Shown: piece after piece, positions 1-8,912 of the stretch
Layout: every line of letters begins with the position of its first letter
Numbering within the stretch: position 1 is the first letter of the stretch
Position numbers and translations under genes: made by a program
Assembly: GCF_004054195.1 (NCBI RefSeq)
Contig: NZ_SBIW01000003.1
Location: forward strand, 310,001 to 374,000
Reading direction: 5' to 3'
Origin: Mucilaginibacter gilvus
GTDB lineage: Bacteria; Bacteroidota; Bacteroidia; Sphingobacteriales; Sphingobacteriaceae
Length of the DNA stretch: 64,000 bases
Notes under the pieces: generated by a model
What the model saw: only the letters and a program-made list of their open reading frames with translations
Database searches by the model: none
What the model was told of the DNA's origin: nothing

Positions 1-216
1 GTCACGAAGCTCTTTACCAGCATCCGATTTGTGCTCGAAAAAGCGATCAGGGATATTGCCGAAGCCAATGGCGATGAACTAAAAGGTGAATTAAAGGATT
101 TTATGGAGATACACAGCGCTAAGCTTAAACTGACGGCGAAGGGAGAGGTGATCAAATCGGAAAAGATCGGCGGCCGCACGACCTATTATACGGAGGGGCA
201 GGAACTTTTCAACTAA
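1..216 (+). CDS. C-terminal end of a truncated unknown protein
   Basis: The reading frame is open from the first base of the window, so this is the last 71 residues of a gene that starts outside. A GTG at 31 could in principle be a start, but the in-frame upstream codons also read well. The tail (roughly GEVIKSEKIGGRTTYY) resembles the beta-wing of a winged-helix DNA-binding domain. That is only a resemblance, and no family is recognised. About 200 bp without a gene separate it from the convergent histidine kinase. Confidence 0.45.
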   Translation, partial: VTKLFTSIRFVLEKAIRDIAEANGDELKGELKDFMEIHSAKLKLTAKGEVIKSEKIGGRTTYYTEGQELFN

Positions 217-423
217 TCCTTAAATAGGCGTCCGTACACAATTATGTAACAGGTCAACGATCTGCTACACTTCCTTTTCAAAAAGCCGGTTACCAAGATA
301 CCGTCATTCGAAATAACCGATCCCGTTGAATTGTAACTCGCCTGTTAAGGCACTCCAAAAATCGCAGCTAAGGGCAGACAATAGAGATTGTTCATTGGTT
401 CTCTCGACAAGATCTTAATCAAT

Positions 424-1638
424 CTACTTAGGAGTTAATAATGGTAATGTAAAGTAAAACTCTGACCCGGAGGCATCGCTGTTTACCCCTATGGTTCCAC
501 CATGGCGCTTAATGATCTCCGCTGAGATATAAAGCCCTAACCCCAGGCCTGAAAATTTTTTTGACGATTCCTGTACCCGATAAAACCTGTCAAATACGTA
601 CTGCTGCTTTTCGAATGGTATACCGATACCGAAATCCCTCACCGAAAGCTTAACGGTATGATCGGTTATATCACTTCTGATGATGACTTTTTCGCCCCCC
701 GGCGAATATTTGATAGCGTTGGATAAAAAATTATTGATGACCTGTTCCAAACGGTGCTGTTCGCCATTTAATTTGGCAGAAACATGATGGGCTATAATAA
801 CTTGATGAGTTTGTGTGGTAACCTGTACTTGCGCTACTACCTCTTCGATGAGATTTTTTAAATCTATCTCCGCATAATGGTAAACCATTTGACCAGCGTG
901 AATCTTGCTTACATCAAGGAGGTCATTAATTAGGGAGGTAAGTTTGCCTAACTGTTTATTGGCTTTAAGAATAAAATCTCCGGCGGTGGAGTTTTCCTGC
1001 GGAGGGATCAATTTTTGAAGGATCTGAAGATATGCTTTTGTGGTAGTAATGGGCGTTTTGAGTTCGTGGCTGGCGACATTCATAAACTCATCCTTCTTTT
1101 GCATCAATTCTTCAATCGCCTTTTTGTCTTTCTTTTGTTCAACAAGGGCATCTTTCAAATGCAAGCGCATAACATCAATGGTCGCCGCTAATTTTTCGGC
1201 TTTGGTCACTGCCTTATCAGCAAAATCGATGCGGGCTTGAGTACTGAATTCAACAAGTTCCCTAGTAAATAAATTTATCAGGATAGGCAAAATTTCTATT
1301 AACGGCCTGATCTGCTCATCTGTTGGTATTCCGCCCAGGAAAACAATCACTGACTGTTCCGGGCCCAGAAAACCTTTGGAGTTTTGTAAGGTGTTAGCCT
1401 CAGGGAAAGGTAACAAGCCCTGTTGGTGCCCGTTTTTAGAACATCCTGAAGTGAAGTCCAGCCAAAGTTTTCCATTGGGTAAAGTTTGGGGGAAACCTGG
1501 CGCAGGTAGCAATATCCCGATTTCACGATCAACAATAAATACAAATAAATTCGAGCACCCCAAAAAGTGCGCTAACTTGTTTGCTGCCTGAAACCGGTTG
1601 GTCGGGTCATTTAAGCCTGCTACTAATGATGACAACAT
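424..1638 (-). CDS. Sensor histidine kinase paired with a FIST sensor
   Basis: A 404-residue cytoplasmic histidine kinase. The N-terminal 130 residues have no membrane segment and look like a GAF-type sensory fold (inference). A coiled-coil linker (about 140-182) leads into a HisKA domain with the phospho-acceptor His191 in ASHELKTPI. The ATPase domain has an N box (NFLSNAIKYSP), G1 (DFGIGIP) and G2 (GLGLGLY). The ATG directly abuts the stop codon of the upstream FIST gene (TAA then ATG, no gap), so the two are probably translationally coupled and the FIST protein likely supplies the input. No response regulator lies next to it. The upstream FIST gene is interrupted, so the pair may no longer work as intended. 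Confidence 0.88.
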   Translation of the reverse strand: MLSSLVAGLNDPTNRFQAANKLAHFLGCSNLFVFIVDREIGILLPAPGFPQTLPNGKLWLDFTSGCSKNGHQQGLLPFPEANTLQNSKGFLGPEQSVIVFLGGIPTDEQIRPLIEILPILINLFTRELVEFSTQARIDFADKAVTKAEKLAATIDVMRLHLKDALVEQKKDKKAIEELMQKKDEFMNVASHELKTPITTTKAYLQILQKLIPPQENSTAGDFILKANKQLGKLTSLINDLLDVSKIHAGQMVYHYAEIDLKNLIEEVVAQVQVTTQTHQVIIAHHVSAKLNGEQHRLEQVINNFLSNAIKYSPGGEKVIIRSDITDHTVKLSVRDFGIGIPFEKQQYVFDRFYRVQESSKKFSGLGLGLYISAEIIKRHGGTIGVNSDASGSEFYFTLPLLTPK

Positions 1639-2805
1639 TTAATCGGGAATTACGCAAACCACAGCGGTGCAATTCTGAAATCCGCTAAATTGCCCGTTTA
1701 CCCTTGCCACTTGCCCATAGGTATTGCAGCCCGCATAATTTGCCCCTTGAAGCGTCTCATTGACTTTTTCCAGTTCGAAATCAAATTCTTTTCCCATTCG
1801 AAGCCTTGTGGCTACACAGTCAAAAAACAAGGCTACGTTTGGCTTATGATCGCCGAGTTGTTTTATCGCGCCCGCGGCTGCTTCGACCGCCGCTTGTTTT
1901 GAACAATCGTTATCTGTCGCCATAAAACTAACATAGGCGCCGTTTGGGATATCGCTTGCCATGGCAACGGAACCATCGGGAAGAACCGCTAATGGCACCC
2001 TAAGTTTATAATCACCGGCAACCTCGATCCCAATAATATTATGCAGGAAAAAAGAAATAGGCTCATCAGCATTGAAATTTTGCCCGGTGGTTTATGCATG
2101 GTCTTTAAATAATTCCACAGCAGAACGACCGTTTAAACTAACGAGTTTCATTCCATCGGTTTCTGTCACACGCATCCTGGAACCAACAGGCTTCCAGCCA
2201 TGGGCAGCGCCAACACCAATAGGCTTGTTTGACAATATTTCCAATATAACTGCAGCATCAGTGTAAGCTTCCGTGTCGTAAAATACGTGCGTCTTTTGAA
2301 AATTTGCGTTATCGCCCGCGCCGCCGCCAAAAAACTGGTATTTTCCCGTCGTTTTTTCAGTTAACAACTCTATCAGTTCATCGGTAAACCCCGATAACGC
2401 GTCGGCAAATACCATTGCAGAATAATATTGATATTGGTAGTCATGCACAGGAGATAAGACGTTTAACAACTCATCAGCTACTTTGTCGCGGCTGGCAGTT
2501 ATGGCTTCTCCAATGCCGGCCCTGAATTGCAACTCAGTAGAATACAAGGCTATTGCACAAGCGGAATTAGTGCCGAAATCATTTGAAGTAAATTCACCGG
2601 CCGAAGAACTGCCCACCAGAATTCCCGGGATGCATGTTTCCTTTATCGAACGGAGTAGCGCAGCGTAATCATACACGGAGGAGGCAAAAACGATCACTAC
2701 ATTTGGTGTTTTGTCAACAAGTTTTTCGATGATCTTTTCTCCAAGCTCTTTTCCGGCAGCGTTGCCCTCGTTTTGTTGGGTGAAAACAATTGCGGATTTA
2801 GTCAT
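1639..2805 (-). pseudogene. FIST-domain sensory protein interrupted by one in-frame TAA
   Basis: Reading from the ATG at 2805, 237 codons encode a FIST N domain (FGGGAGDN and GVGAAHGW are typical stretches). A TAA at 2094-2092 then interrupts. The same frame continues without another stop to 1639, through a clear FIST C domain ending in the GCNTYGQVARVNG-type region. Intact, the product would be 388 residues, normal for a cytoplasmic FIST protein. FIST domains are thought to bind small ligands such as amino acids and to feed signalling proteins, which fits the kinase encoded immediately downstream. The break is a single codon substitution, not a frameshift. A GTG at 1998 could restart only the C-terminal third. 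Real nonsense mutation, readthrough and sequencing error cannot be separated here. Confidence 0.85.
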
Positions 2806-3035
2806 TGTTTTTTAAATATAGGTCTTTTAAGTATTTAATCGAAACAACGATCTATAGATTTTGATTTAAAAAAGCTAAAATTTTCTGTCAATTTAGTTAT
2901 TGGGCATAATGGGTAACGCAGACAAAGCCATATTCACCCTTTGGAATAATACCTGCTATAATATTTAATTGGTTACATTTCCTTTTCTGTTACTTTTTTA
3001 CGGATTCGGAACCGATAACATTGATCGATACGACC

Positions 3036-3317
3036 ATGTTTAGCGATTTATTACCACGGATTTTTATCCATAAGGATAATGGACAGGAAATCAGATTGAC
3101 CGACCCCGATAAAAACCTTAGCCCCGAAGAAGTATGTGACAGCTACTCTGTGCTATACGCCATACTGGCTACTGCCAAAATAGTGGGGCCGGAATTTAAG
3201 AACGACACCGCCGAATACCTACCCGATGCGCAGGACGTCTTAAAGGACAGAGCAAAATCAGCCCCCGTGCATCAGGTGCCGATGGTTTTTAAACCGCAGC
3301 TTTATGCCACTTTGTGA
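3036..3317 (+). pseudogene. PRTRC protein C-like (ubiquitin-like) remnant
   Basis: From the ATG at 3036, residues 1-60 match the pattern of PRTRC system protein C: a short beta strand (PRIFIHKDNG), LTDPDKNLSPEEVCDSYS, then a GPEFKND-type turn. In the family this is a roughly 70-residue ubiquitin-like (Prok_Ub) protein ending in a Gly-Thr-Lys-Gly tail. Here the expected tail is missing and about 30 unrelated residues follow, so the gene appears truncated or fused. The next two reading frames look like pieces of other PRTRC genes, which supports a decayed cassette. Assignment is by remembered motif only. Confidence 0.55.
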
Positions 3318-3544
3318 ACCCGCCAAACACCTGCCTGAACAGGGGACAACCGAAACAGGTTTTTTTAAATCATCGGCACATTTAGGTAAATTGCATGACC
3401 TGACCTTATCAGATGTGAGCGGGTACAGTTATCCCTATAACATTTTACTTGCCCACCGTGACATAAAAGCCAAGCTGAACAGACAACCCTACGATAGAGA
3501 ATTATTGATTACTCAAACAGGTAAAGGATAAACAGGTTTCCTTA
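3318..3544 (+). other. Decayed stretch inside the PRTRC remnant
   Basis: This interval lies between the protein C-like piece and the F-like piece. It holds an open frame of 75 codons (3304-3531) that overlaps the previous gene and matches nothing I recognise. It is probably the worn 5' part of the following gene, since the frames change at each junction (frame 0, then 1, then 2, then 0). Confidence 0.3.
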
Positions 3545-3847
3545 GTGACCGAGCCGGTTTTTGAAGTTGGCAACCAACTCTTTTATATCCCTGTCGTTCC
3601 GCTTTTCCGCTTTTTGCGGAAGAAAGAAAATAAACAGTGTGGTGAATTATTGCTTGCCGTGATGAGTTATCTCTACCGTGAAGCGGGTGTACCATACTAT
3701 CGTGATGAGGGTTGGTTTATGTTCAATGAATATGAAATGAACAAGGAGTTTTTTTTTAGAATGCCGTATCGAATAACCCGAGGAACACGAGGAAGATATT
3801 TCAGACATTCTAAAAAACGATATCTGCGGGGACATCATGCAACGTAA
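3545..3847 (+). pseudogene. PRTRC protein F-like remnant with frameshift
   Basis: The readable core (IPVVPLFRFLRK, then GELLLAVMSYLYREAGVPYY, then a FNEYEM motif) resembles the internal part of a PRTRC cassette protein usually called F in Bacteroidetes. After a run of nine T (3750-3758) the frame loses sense. A plausible continuation (EEHEEDISDILKND) appears in the frame used by the following fragment, so an extra T in the run explains the break. A normal protein of this family is several hundred residues. The identity is tentative. Confidence 0.4.
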
Positions 3848-4139
3848 GTTGTTTAATCCTTACCACCAGGATGGCAAAGTTTGCTTCGGCACGGTGACTA
3901 TCCAAATCCCAAGAGAGTGCAGGTTAGAGGAATTTATGCGCCAATGGGAAATCTACTTTTTTAATAGTTTTTTCAGCCATACCCTTGGTATAATTGGCAA
4001 CGTTTGCTGCCCATTTACTGTTTTGGCTAAACGAAACGCAGATTTGGATAAATCCGGCTGGCTAAACCAGCCCATCTTTGTAGTAACAAAAGAAATCAAA
4101 TTATGCGTGTTTTCGTCACAGGAGCCACAGGCTTCATAG
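3837..4139 (+). pseudogene. PRTRC protein B-like (E2-like) remnant
   Basis: The pattern LFNPYHQDGKVCFGTV followed by LEEFMRQWEIYFFNSFFSH is characteristic of PRTRC system protein B, which belongs to the prokaryotic E2-like families (Prok-E2). Only the C-terminal third is present. It begins in the middle of the preceding fragment, and after about residue 60 the sequence becomes non-homologous and runs into the start of the next gene at 4103. In intact cassettes the C, F and B genes neighbour a ThiF/E1-like gene and a JAB peptidase gene on plasmids or integrative elements. Those are absent here, so this is a relic of a mobile element. Confidence 0.5.
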
Positions 4140-4978
4140 GTACTGCCATTGTGCAGGAGTTAATAGGTTCCGGTCATCAGGTATTGGGCTTAGCCCGTTC
4201 AGATGTATCGGCTCAAAAGCTGATCGATGCGGGTGCAGAGGTTCACCGGGGCGACCTGGAAGATCTCGATAGCCTCCGTAACGGTGCCGCCCAATCAGAC
4301 GGTGTGATCCATGCCGGATTTATCCATGACTTTACCCGCTTCGCGGAAGTTTGCCAGGTTGATAAAACAGCGATCGAAACGATTGGTGAGGTATTGGCAG
4401 GTTCCGACAGGCCATTTATAGTTACTTCCGGCACAGCGCTGGTTAGTCCGGGAAAGCTGGCAACAGAAGATATTACTCCACCGATCAACCCCGCCTGGCC
4501 GCGCTCTTCCGAACAAACAGGCGATGCTGTTCATGCGTCAGCCATTCGATTATCGCCATCGGTGCATGGCGACGAGGATAAACACGGATTCATACCCATA
4601 CTGGTCAACAGCGCTAAAGAAAAAGGTATTTCGGCGTATATCGGCGAAGGACAGAATCGCTGGAATGCGGTACACCGGCTGGACGCGGCGCATTTGTACA
4701 GGCTGGTTTTAGAGGCCCCGGTAAGGGCACCCCGTTACCACGCTTGCGCCGAAGAAGCCGTTACCGTTAAAGCGATAGCCGAAGCCATAGGCAAACAACT
4801 GAATTTACCGGTAGTTTCAATACAGCCGGAGGATGCCGCTGAACATTTTGGCTGGTTCTCGCACATGGCCGCTATCGATTGCCCAACATCAAGCCAGTGG
4901 ACGCAGGAGCATTTGAACTGGCTCCCAACACATTCTACCTTACTCGCCGATATCGGGAATGGCATTTATACCAAATAG
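4103..4978 (+). CDS. SDR-family NAD(P)-dependent epimerase/reductase
   Basis: A 291-residue atypical short-chain dehydrogenase (extended or SDR5-like). The N-terminal Rossmann motif is TGATGFIG (residues 6-13), followed by the acidic/polar second strand and a GDLED segment. The usual YxxxK catalytic pair is not obvious, which is common in this subgroup. Length is typical. The N-terminal coding region overlaps the tail of the PRTRC relic, so its promoter probably lies inside that relic. It heads a same-strand series with an NmrA-like protein and an AraC regulator. Substrate unknown. Confidence 0.82.
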   Translation: MRVFVTGATGFIGTAIVQELIGSGHQVLGLARSDVSAQKLIDAGAEVHRGDLEDLDSLRNGAAQSDGVIHAGFIHDFTRFAEVCQVDKTAIETIGEVLAGSDRPFIVTSGTALVSPGKLATEDITPPINPAWPRSSEQTGDAVHASAIRLSPSVHGDEDKHGFIPILVNSAKEKGISAYIGEGQNRWNAVHRLDAAHLYRLVLEAPVRAPRYHACAEEAVTVKAIAEAIGKQLNLPVVSIQPEDAAEHFGWFSHMAAIDCPTSSQWTQEHLNWLPTHSTLLADIGNGIYTK

Positions 4979-5038
4979 GAAGTGATGAACTATTAGTTTA
5001 CCGATAGGTGCATCACCGTTAAAGAACAAATTAAAAGA

Positions 5039-5965
5039 ATGAAAATTATAGTAACAGGCTCCTTAGGAAACATCAGTAAGCCGTTGGCAGAAATGCTGAT
5101 CGCCCAGGGAAATGCGGTAACCGTTATTGCCAGCGATCCCCAAAAAAAAGCCTCTATCGAAAATTTAGGCGCTACACCGGCCATTGGCTCTATCTCCGAC
5201 ATTAACTTTCTGACCAATACTTTCAACGGCGTTGAAGCTGTTTATGCCATGATCCCGCTGAGTTTCACCGAGCCTGATCTGGGGGGATATATGCACAGGA
5301 TGGCGCAAAATTATGTACAGGCACTTCAACAAGCCGGCACCAAGCGAATCGTGCTCCTGAGTGGCTGGGCGGCAGATCTGGTTAAAGGCGAAAATGTAGA
5401 ACACTTATTTGACGGGCTGAACTCCTCTATAACCATCATGCGGCCCGGTTCTTTTTATACCAATTTCTACCAGTCCATCGACCTGATTAAAGGAAAGGGT
5501 TTCATCGGCAAATTCCTGACGCTGCGTTATTCCGGGCTTTGGGCATTGCTGACAGGTAAGACCGGTCTGCTCATGGGGAACTATGGGGGAGAAGACCGGA
5601 TCGTTTTTGTATCGCCAAATGACATCGCGGCTGCGGTTGCTGAGGAACTGTTGTTGTTGCCCAAAGAGAAAACGATCCGTTACGTAGGCAGTGAGGAAAT
5701 GACCTGCAATGAAGCGGCAAAGATAATAGGCAGCGCCGTGGGCAAGCCCTGGTTAAAATGGGTGCTGCTATCGGACAAGGAAATGCTGCAGGGATTAAAG
5801 ATGGCTAAATTGCCGGAAAAGCTGGCAGAAACCTTAGTAGAGATGCAGGCGATAATGCACAGCGGCAAAACTCTGGAGAACTTTCACCGGAACAAGCCGA
5901 AAATGGGTAAAGTTAAGCTTACTGATTTTGCAAAAGAGTTTGCCGTAGCTTACCATAAAAAATAA
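5039..5965 (+). CDS. NmrA-like NAD(P)-binding protein
   Basis: A 308-residue NmrA/atypical SDR protein. It begins with a Rossmann fold of the form GSLGNISKPLAEML in place of the usual GATGxxG, followed by a second strand ending ASD and a conserved SGWAADL stretch after the fourth strand. The C-terminal half carries the MRPGSFYTNF motif common to NmrA-type NAD(P)H-binding proteins and quinone-reductase-like relatives. It lies 60 bp after the SDR gene and 16 bp before the AraC gene, so the three may form one transcription unit. The real substrate or redox-sensing role cannot be read from sequence. Confidence 0.8.
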   Translation: MKIIVTGSLGNISKPLAEMLIAQGNAVTVIASDPQKKASIENLGATPAIGSISDINFLTNTFNGVEAVYAMIPLSFTEPDLGGYMHRMAQNYVQALQQAGTKRIVLLSGWAADLVKGENVEHLFDGLNSSITIMRPGSFYTNFYQSIDLIKGKGFIGKFLTLRYSGLWALLTGKTGLLMGNYGGEDRIVFVSPNDIAAAVAEELLLLPKEKTIRYVGSEEMTCNEAAKIIGSAVGKPWLKWVLLSDKEMLQGLKMAKLPEKLAETLVEMQAIMHSGKTLENFHRNKPKMGKVKLTDFAKEFAVAYHKK

Positions 5966-5981
5966 CGAACTTTAACCTACT

Positions 5982-6905
5982 ATGAATAGTACCCAACTTT
6001 TTCATTTTCATACGATCACCGAATATCACCGGGCTGCGGGTTTGCCAAAACCCGCGCACCCGCTCATTAGCCTGGTGCACATGGAGGACCTGAACAGGCC
6101 ATTGGTTGAAGGCCCGTTCAGTATCGTTTATGACTTTTATTCGATCTCGATGAAAAGGATGAAGAACGTTAAATTCAAATACGGGCAACAGGCCAGTGAT
6201 TTTGACGAAGGGGTATTGTTCTTTATGTCGCCCGGCCAGGTCTTTGGGATGGAAATTGAAAAGGGCAGTGTGATGCACCGACCTGAAGGCTGGATGATAC
6301 TGATCCACCCGGATTTTTTATGGAGTACCCCGCTGGCTAAAACTATTAAGCAGTACGAGTTTTTTTATTACTCTGTTTATGAAGCGCTTTACCTTTCGGA
6401 CAAGGAAGAAACGATGCTTACCACCATCACGCAAAATATTGAACAGGAATATCATGCCAATATTGACAAGTTTAGCCAAAGCGTAATTATTGCTCAGCTT
6501 GAACTATTACTCACCTATTCAGAAAGATTCTATCAGCGCCAGTTTATAACCCGGAAGATCGCCAATCATGAGATATTAACTAAGTTAGAACATTTGCTCA
6601 CCACTTACTTTAACAACGGTGATCTTGCTCAAAAAGGACTGCCCAGCGTTACTTATATTGCCGAAAATTTGAATATCTCACCGGGCTACCTGAGCGGGCT
6701 GCTCAAATCCCTTACCGGTCAGAATACCCAGCAGCATTTGCACAACAAGTTGATTGAACTTGCCAAAGAGAAACTTTCGACCACCAATCTTTCGATTAGC
6801 GAGATAGCTTATGAGTTGGGTTTTGAACACCTCCAATCCTTTAGTAAACTTTTTAAAACCAAAACCAGTTTCTCACCCCTGGAGTTCCGCCATTCTTTTA
6901 ATTGA
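5982..6905 (+). CDS. AraC-family transcriptional regulator
   Basis: A 307-residue regulator. Residues 1-190 are a cupin-like ligand-sensing region of the type seen in Bacteroidetes AraC proteins. Residues about 210-305 hold the double helix-turn-helix: YIAENLNISPGYLSGLLK is the first and ISEIAYELGFEHLQSFSKLF the second, ending at the usual FSPLEFR. It follows the NmrA-like gene by 16 bp on the same strand and probably controls that operon (inference from proximity). Confidence 0.9.
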   Translation: MNSTQLFHFHTITEYHRAAGLPKPAHPLISLVHMEDLNRPLVEGPFSIVYDFYSISMKRMKNVKFKYGQQASDFDEGVLFFMSPGQVFGMEIEKGSVMHRPEGWMILIHPDFLWSTPLAKTIKQYEFFYYSVYEALYLSDKEETMLTTITQNIEQEYHANIDKFSQSVIIAQLELLLTYSERFYQRQFITRKIANHEILTKLEHLLTTYFNNGDLAQKGLPSVTYIAENLNISPGYLSGLLKSLTGQNTQQHLHNKLIELAKEKLSTTNLSISEIAYELGFEHLQSFSKLFKTKTSFSPLEFRHSFN

Positions 6906-7050
6906 TCTCCGTCTCAACAAGTACCAGTACTATTATCTTTTCTACTTAGCATTTTAGCATCTGCATAAGATAGGCCAGTTAACAACTAAATACAAAGACA
7001 TCCTTCTGTGTACAATATATAATTCAGAAAACTACTTAATATATTTGTAC

Positions 7051-7626
7051 ATGAACCTTCTGATTGAATCGATTCGACGTTACATTGCACTTTCCGAAGC
7101 GGATGAAGCAAGCATCAAATCATTATTTCGCGAACAAAAACTGGAGAAAGGGCAACATCTCCTGGAAGCGGGTAATGTCTGTAAAAACATTATTTGTATC
7201 GGGCAGGGCTTGGTTCGATATTATACGATAATTGATGGTGAGGAAAAAACAACCTATTTTAATAAGGAAGGCGAATTTGTGTGCGACTATGCAAGTTTTC
7301 TGCCGCAAATACCTTCACAGATCAATATCCAGGCCTTAGAGGCCTGTCTGCTATATACCATCAGTCACGCTAACATCCAACTGTTTTATGAACGGGTACA
7401 GCATGGCGAAAGATTCGGACGGCTGGCCCTTGAAGTAGTTTATCTCAACCTGATCAACCAGGTACGGTCACTTTATAATGATCCTCCCGAAATTCGCTAC
7501 CAATTATTTTTATCGAAGTTTCCTGACATCGGGCAACGAGTGCCCCAATACTACATCGCTTCCTACGTCGGGATAAAGCCACAGTCACTAAGCCGGATCA
7601 GAAAACGGCTGACCGGAAAGCATTAG
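7051..7626 (+). CDS. Crp/Fnr-family transcriptional regulator
   Basis: A 191-residue protein with an N-terminal cyclic-nucleotide-binding-like beta roll (about residues 15-110) and a C-terminal helix-turn-helix ending YIASYVGIKPQSLSRIRKR. This short form is very common in Bacteroidetes and usually lacks true cAMP-binding residues. The ATG at 7051 is preferred over a TTG two codons upstream because the family starts near MNLLIE. It sits 64 bp before two small membrane protein genes on the same strand and may regulate them. Confidence 0.88.
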   Translation: MNLLIESIRRYIALSEADEASIKSLFREQKLEKGQHLLEAGNVCKNIICIGQGLVRYYTIIDGEEKTTYFNKEGEFVCDYASFLPQIPSQINIQALEACLLYTISHANIQLFYERVQHGERFGRLALEVVYLNLINQVRSLYNDPPEIRYQLFLSKFPDIGQRVPQYYIASYVGIKPQSLSRIRKRLTGKH

Positions 7627-7690
7627 TTAACCTGGGTGAACGGCTGTTTGTTTTTTGTTAGAGACCTTCGTGTTGTAAATAAATTATAAC

Positions 7691-8107
7691 ATGAAAATAA
7701 AAAATGAAATGGCTGATTGGGGCCTTCGCTCGGCATCCTACTGGATGACCTTGTTCATCGCTGTGGGAATTATTATTGTAGGCGTAAGATTTATACTGTT
7801 TCCCCGAGTTGGTGCGGCGGGATTTGGAATTCCGCTTTCCAATAATGCAGACCTCGCCTTTGGCAGGATAAAAGGGATACGTGATATATTTTCCGGTTTG
7901 GCGCTTTTACCCTTGCTCTTTTTTAGAATGAAGAAGGCCACTGCATTTGTTTTTACGGCGGCTATTATAGTCCCCGTTACAGATTGCTTCCTGGTTTACT
8001 TAAACAACGGGCCAGACCCGTCACAGCTCGTCCCCGGAATAACAGCAGTTTTTATGGCGATCACGAGTTTTCTATTGTTTATGAACACTCAAAAAACCAT
8101 AGCCTGA
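7691..8107 (+). CDS. Small membrane protein, DUF4267-like
   Basis: A 138-residue protein with four predicted hydrophobic helices (about residues 17-38, 66-85, 88-108 and 113-133). The stretch GFGIPLSNNADLAFGRIKGIRD matches the pattern of DUF4267 proteins, whose function is unknown. Its stop codon is one base before the next ATG, indicating an operon with the following membrane protein. Confidence 0.75.
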   Translation: MKIKNEMADWGLRSASYWMTLFIAVGIIIVGVRFILFPRVGAAGFGIPLSNNADLAFGRIKGIRDIFSGLALLPLLFFRMKKATAFVFTAAIIVPVTDCFLVYLNNGPDPSQLVPGITAVFMAITSFLLFMNTQKTIA

Positions 8108-8108
8108 T

Positions 8109-8585
8109 ATGAGTATATTAACGATGCAAAAACTGCTGCTGATCGCACATCTTTCCGGCCTTGTATTAATGGTTGGAACAACAGTCACCGAATTTGTCGC
8201 TTTTCGTATTTTGACCGTTCAGGTCAAAGTTAATAAGCAAGTGCCGGACGGTATTATGAAGCTTCTGTCAAGCTTAACGGCAGTTTTAACTGCAGGCGGT
8301 ATATTATTGACCATATCCGGTATAGGCCTGGCTTGGATAACCGCTGGTATTTTTCTTCATCAGTTATGGCTTCAGCTAAAGTTATCACTGGTTGTTCTGC
8401 TTGCACTAAATGGTATGTTATTTGGAGGCAAGCAGATGAAGCATTTGCAAAATAGCTGGCTTACAAACAGTATCGATAACTGCGAGGAAAGCAAAGACCG
8501 CATAATTAAAATTAATATTTTTTATAGCATTCAGCTGTTGTTTTTCCTCGCCATTGTTGCGCTGGCGGTCTTTAAACCTAATTAG
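8109..8585 (+). CDS. Four-helix membrane protein, DUF2269-like
   Basis: A 158-residue integral membrane protein with four hydrophobic helices (about 5-30, 50-75, 85-105 and 133-155). A histidine and glycine in the first helix (AHLSGLVLMVG) recall DUF2269-like proteins. It is separated by one base from the DUF4267-like gene, so the pair is co-transcribed. No enzymatic motif is visible and the role is unknown. Confidence 0.65.
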   Translation: MSILTMQKLLLIAHLSGLVLMVGTTVTEFVAFRILTVQVKVNKQVPDGIMKLLSSLTAVLTAGGILLTISGIGLAWITAGIFLHQLWLQLKLSLVVLLALNGMLFGGKQMKHLQNSWLTNSIDNCEESKDRIIKINIFYSIQLLFFLAIVALAVFKPN

Positions 8586-8912
8586 AGCTATTATATTAAG
8601 AAAGTCGGTTACATCTAAACGCTTTATATTAACCGATTAGGTTCTTCAGTCGTTGGGAAATATGATGTGCCGTAGATCTGTGTAAGTTCAAAGCCGTTGC
8701 TCCCGTGCAATGCCTAAGATCACTTGGTCGTGCGGTCTGTACATTTGACCATTGGTAAGCATTGCAGTGACTCAGATGTTTGTTATACGAATAAGAAAGA
8801 CAAACCCAGGGAGTTGACTTTTTTTAACGAACAAGCACTGTCAATAAAAGGGCTGAAAAGGATTTCATCCGCGCCCTTTGCTAGCTTTGAAACTTCATTT
8901 ATTTTAATAAAA
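8586..8912. other. Intergenic region, 327 bp
   Basis: No convincing gene or RNA is visible. The frame of the following dehydrogenase stays open upstream as far as a possible start at 8724, but that extension reads as low-complexity, non-family sequence and is not taken as coding. A promoter for the following gene is expected here but no clear site was identified. Confidence 0.4.

Noticed and set aside
8724..8912. Upstream extension of the dehydrogenase frame
   Set aside because: The family begins near MPFNKIVIVDD; the 63 extra codons have no protein-like pattern, so the ATG at 8913 is used.
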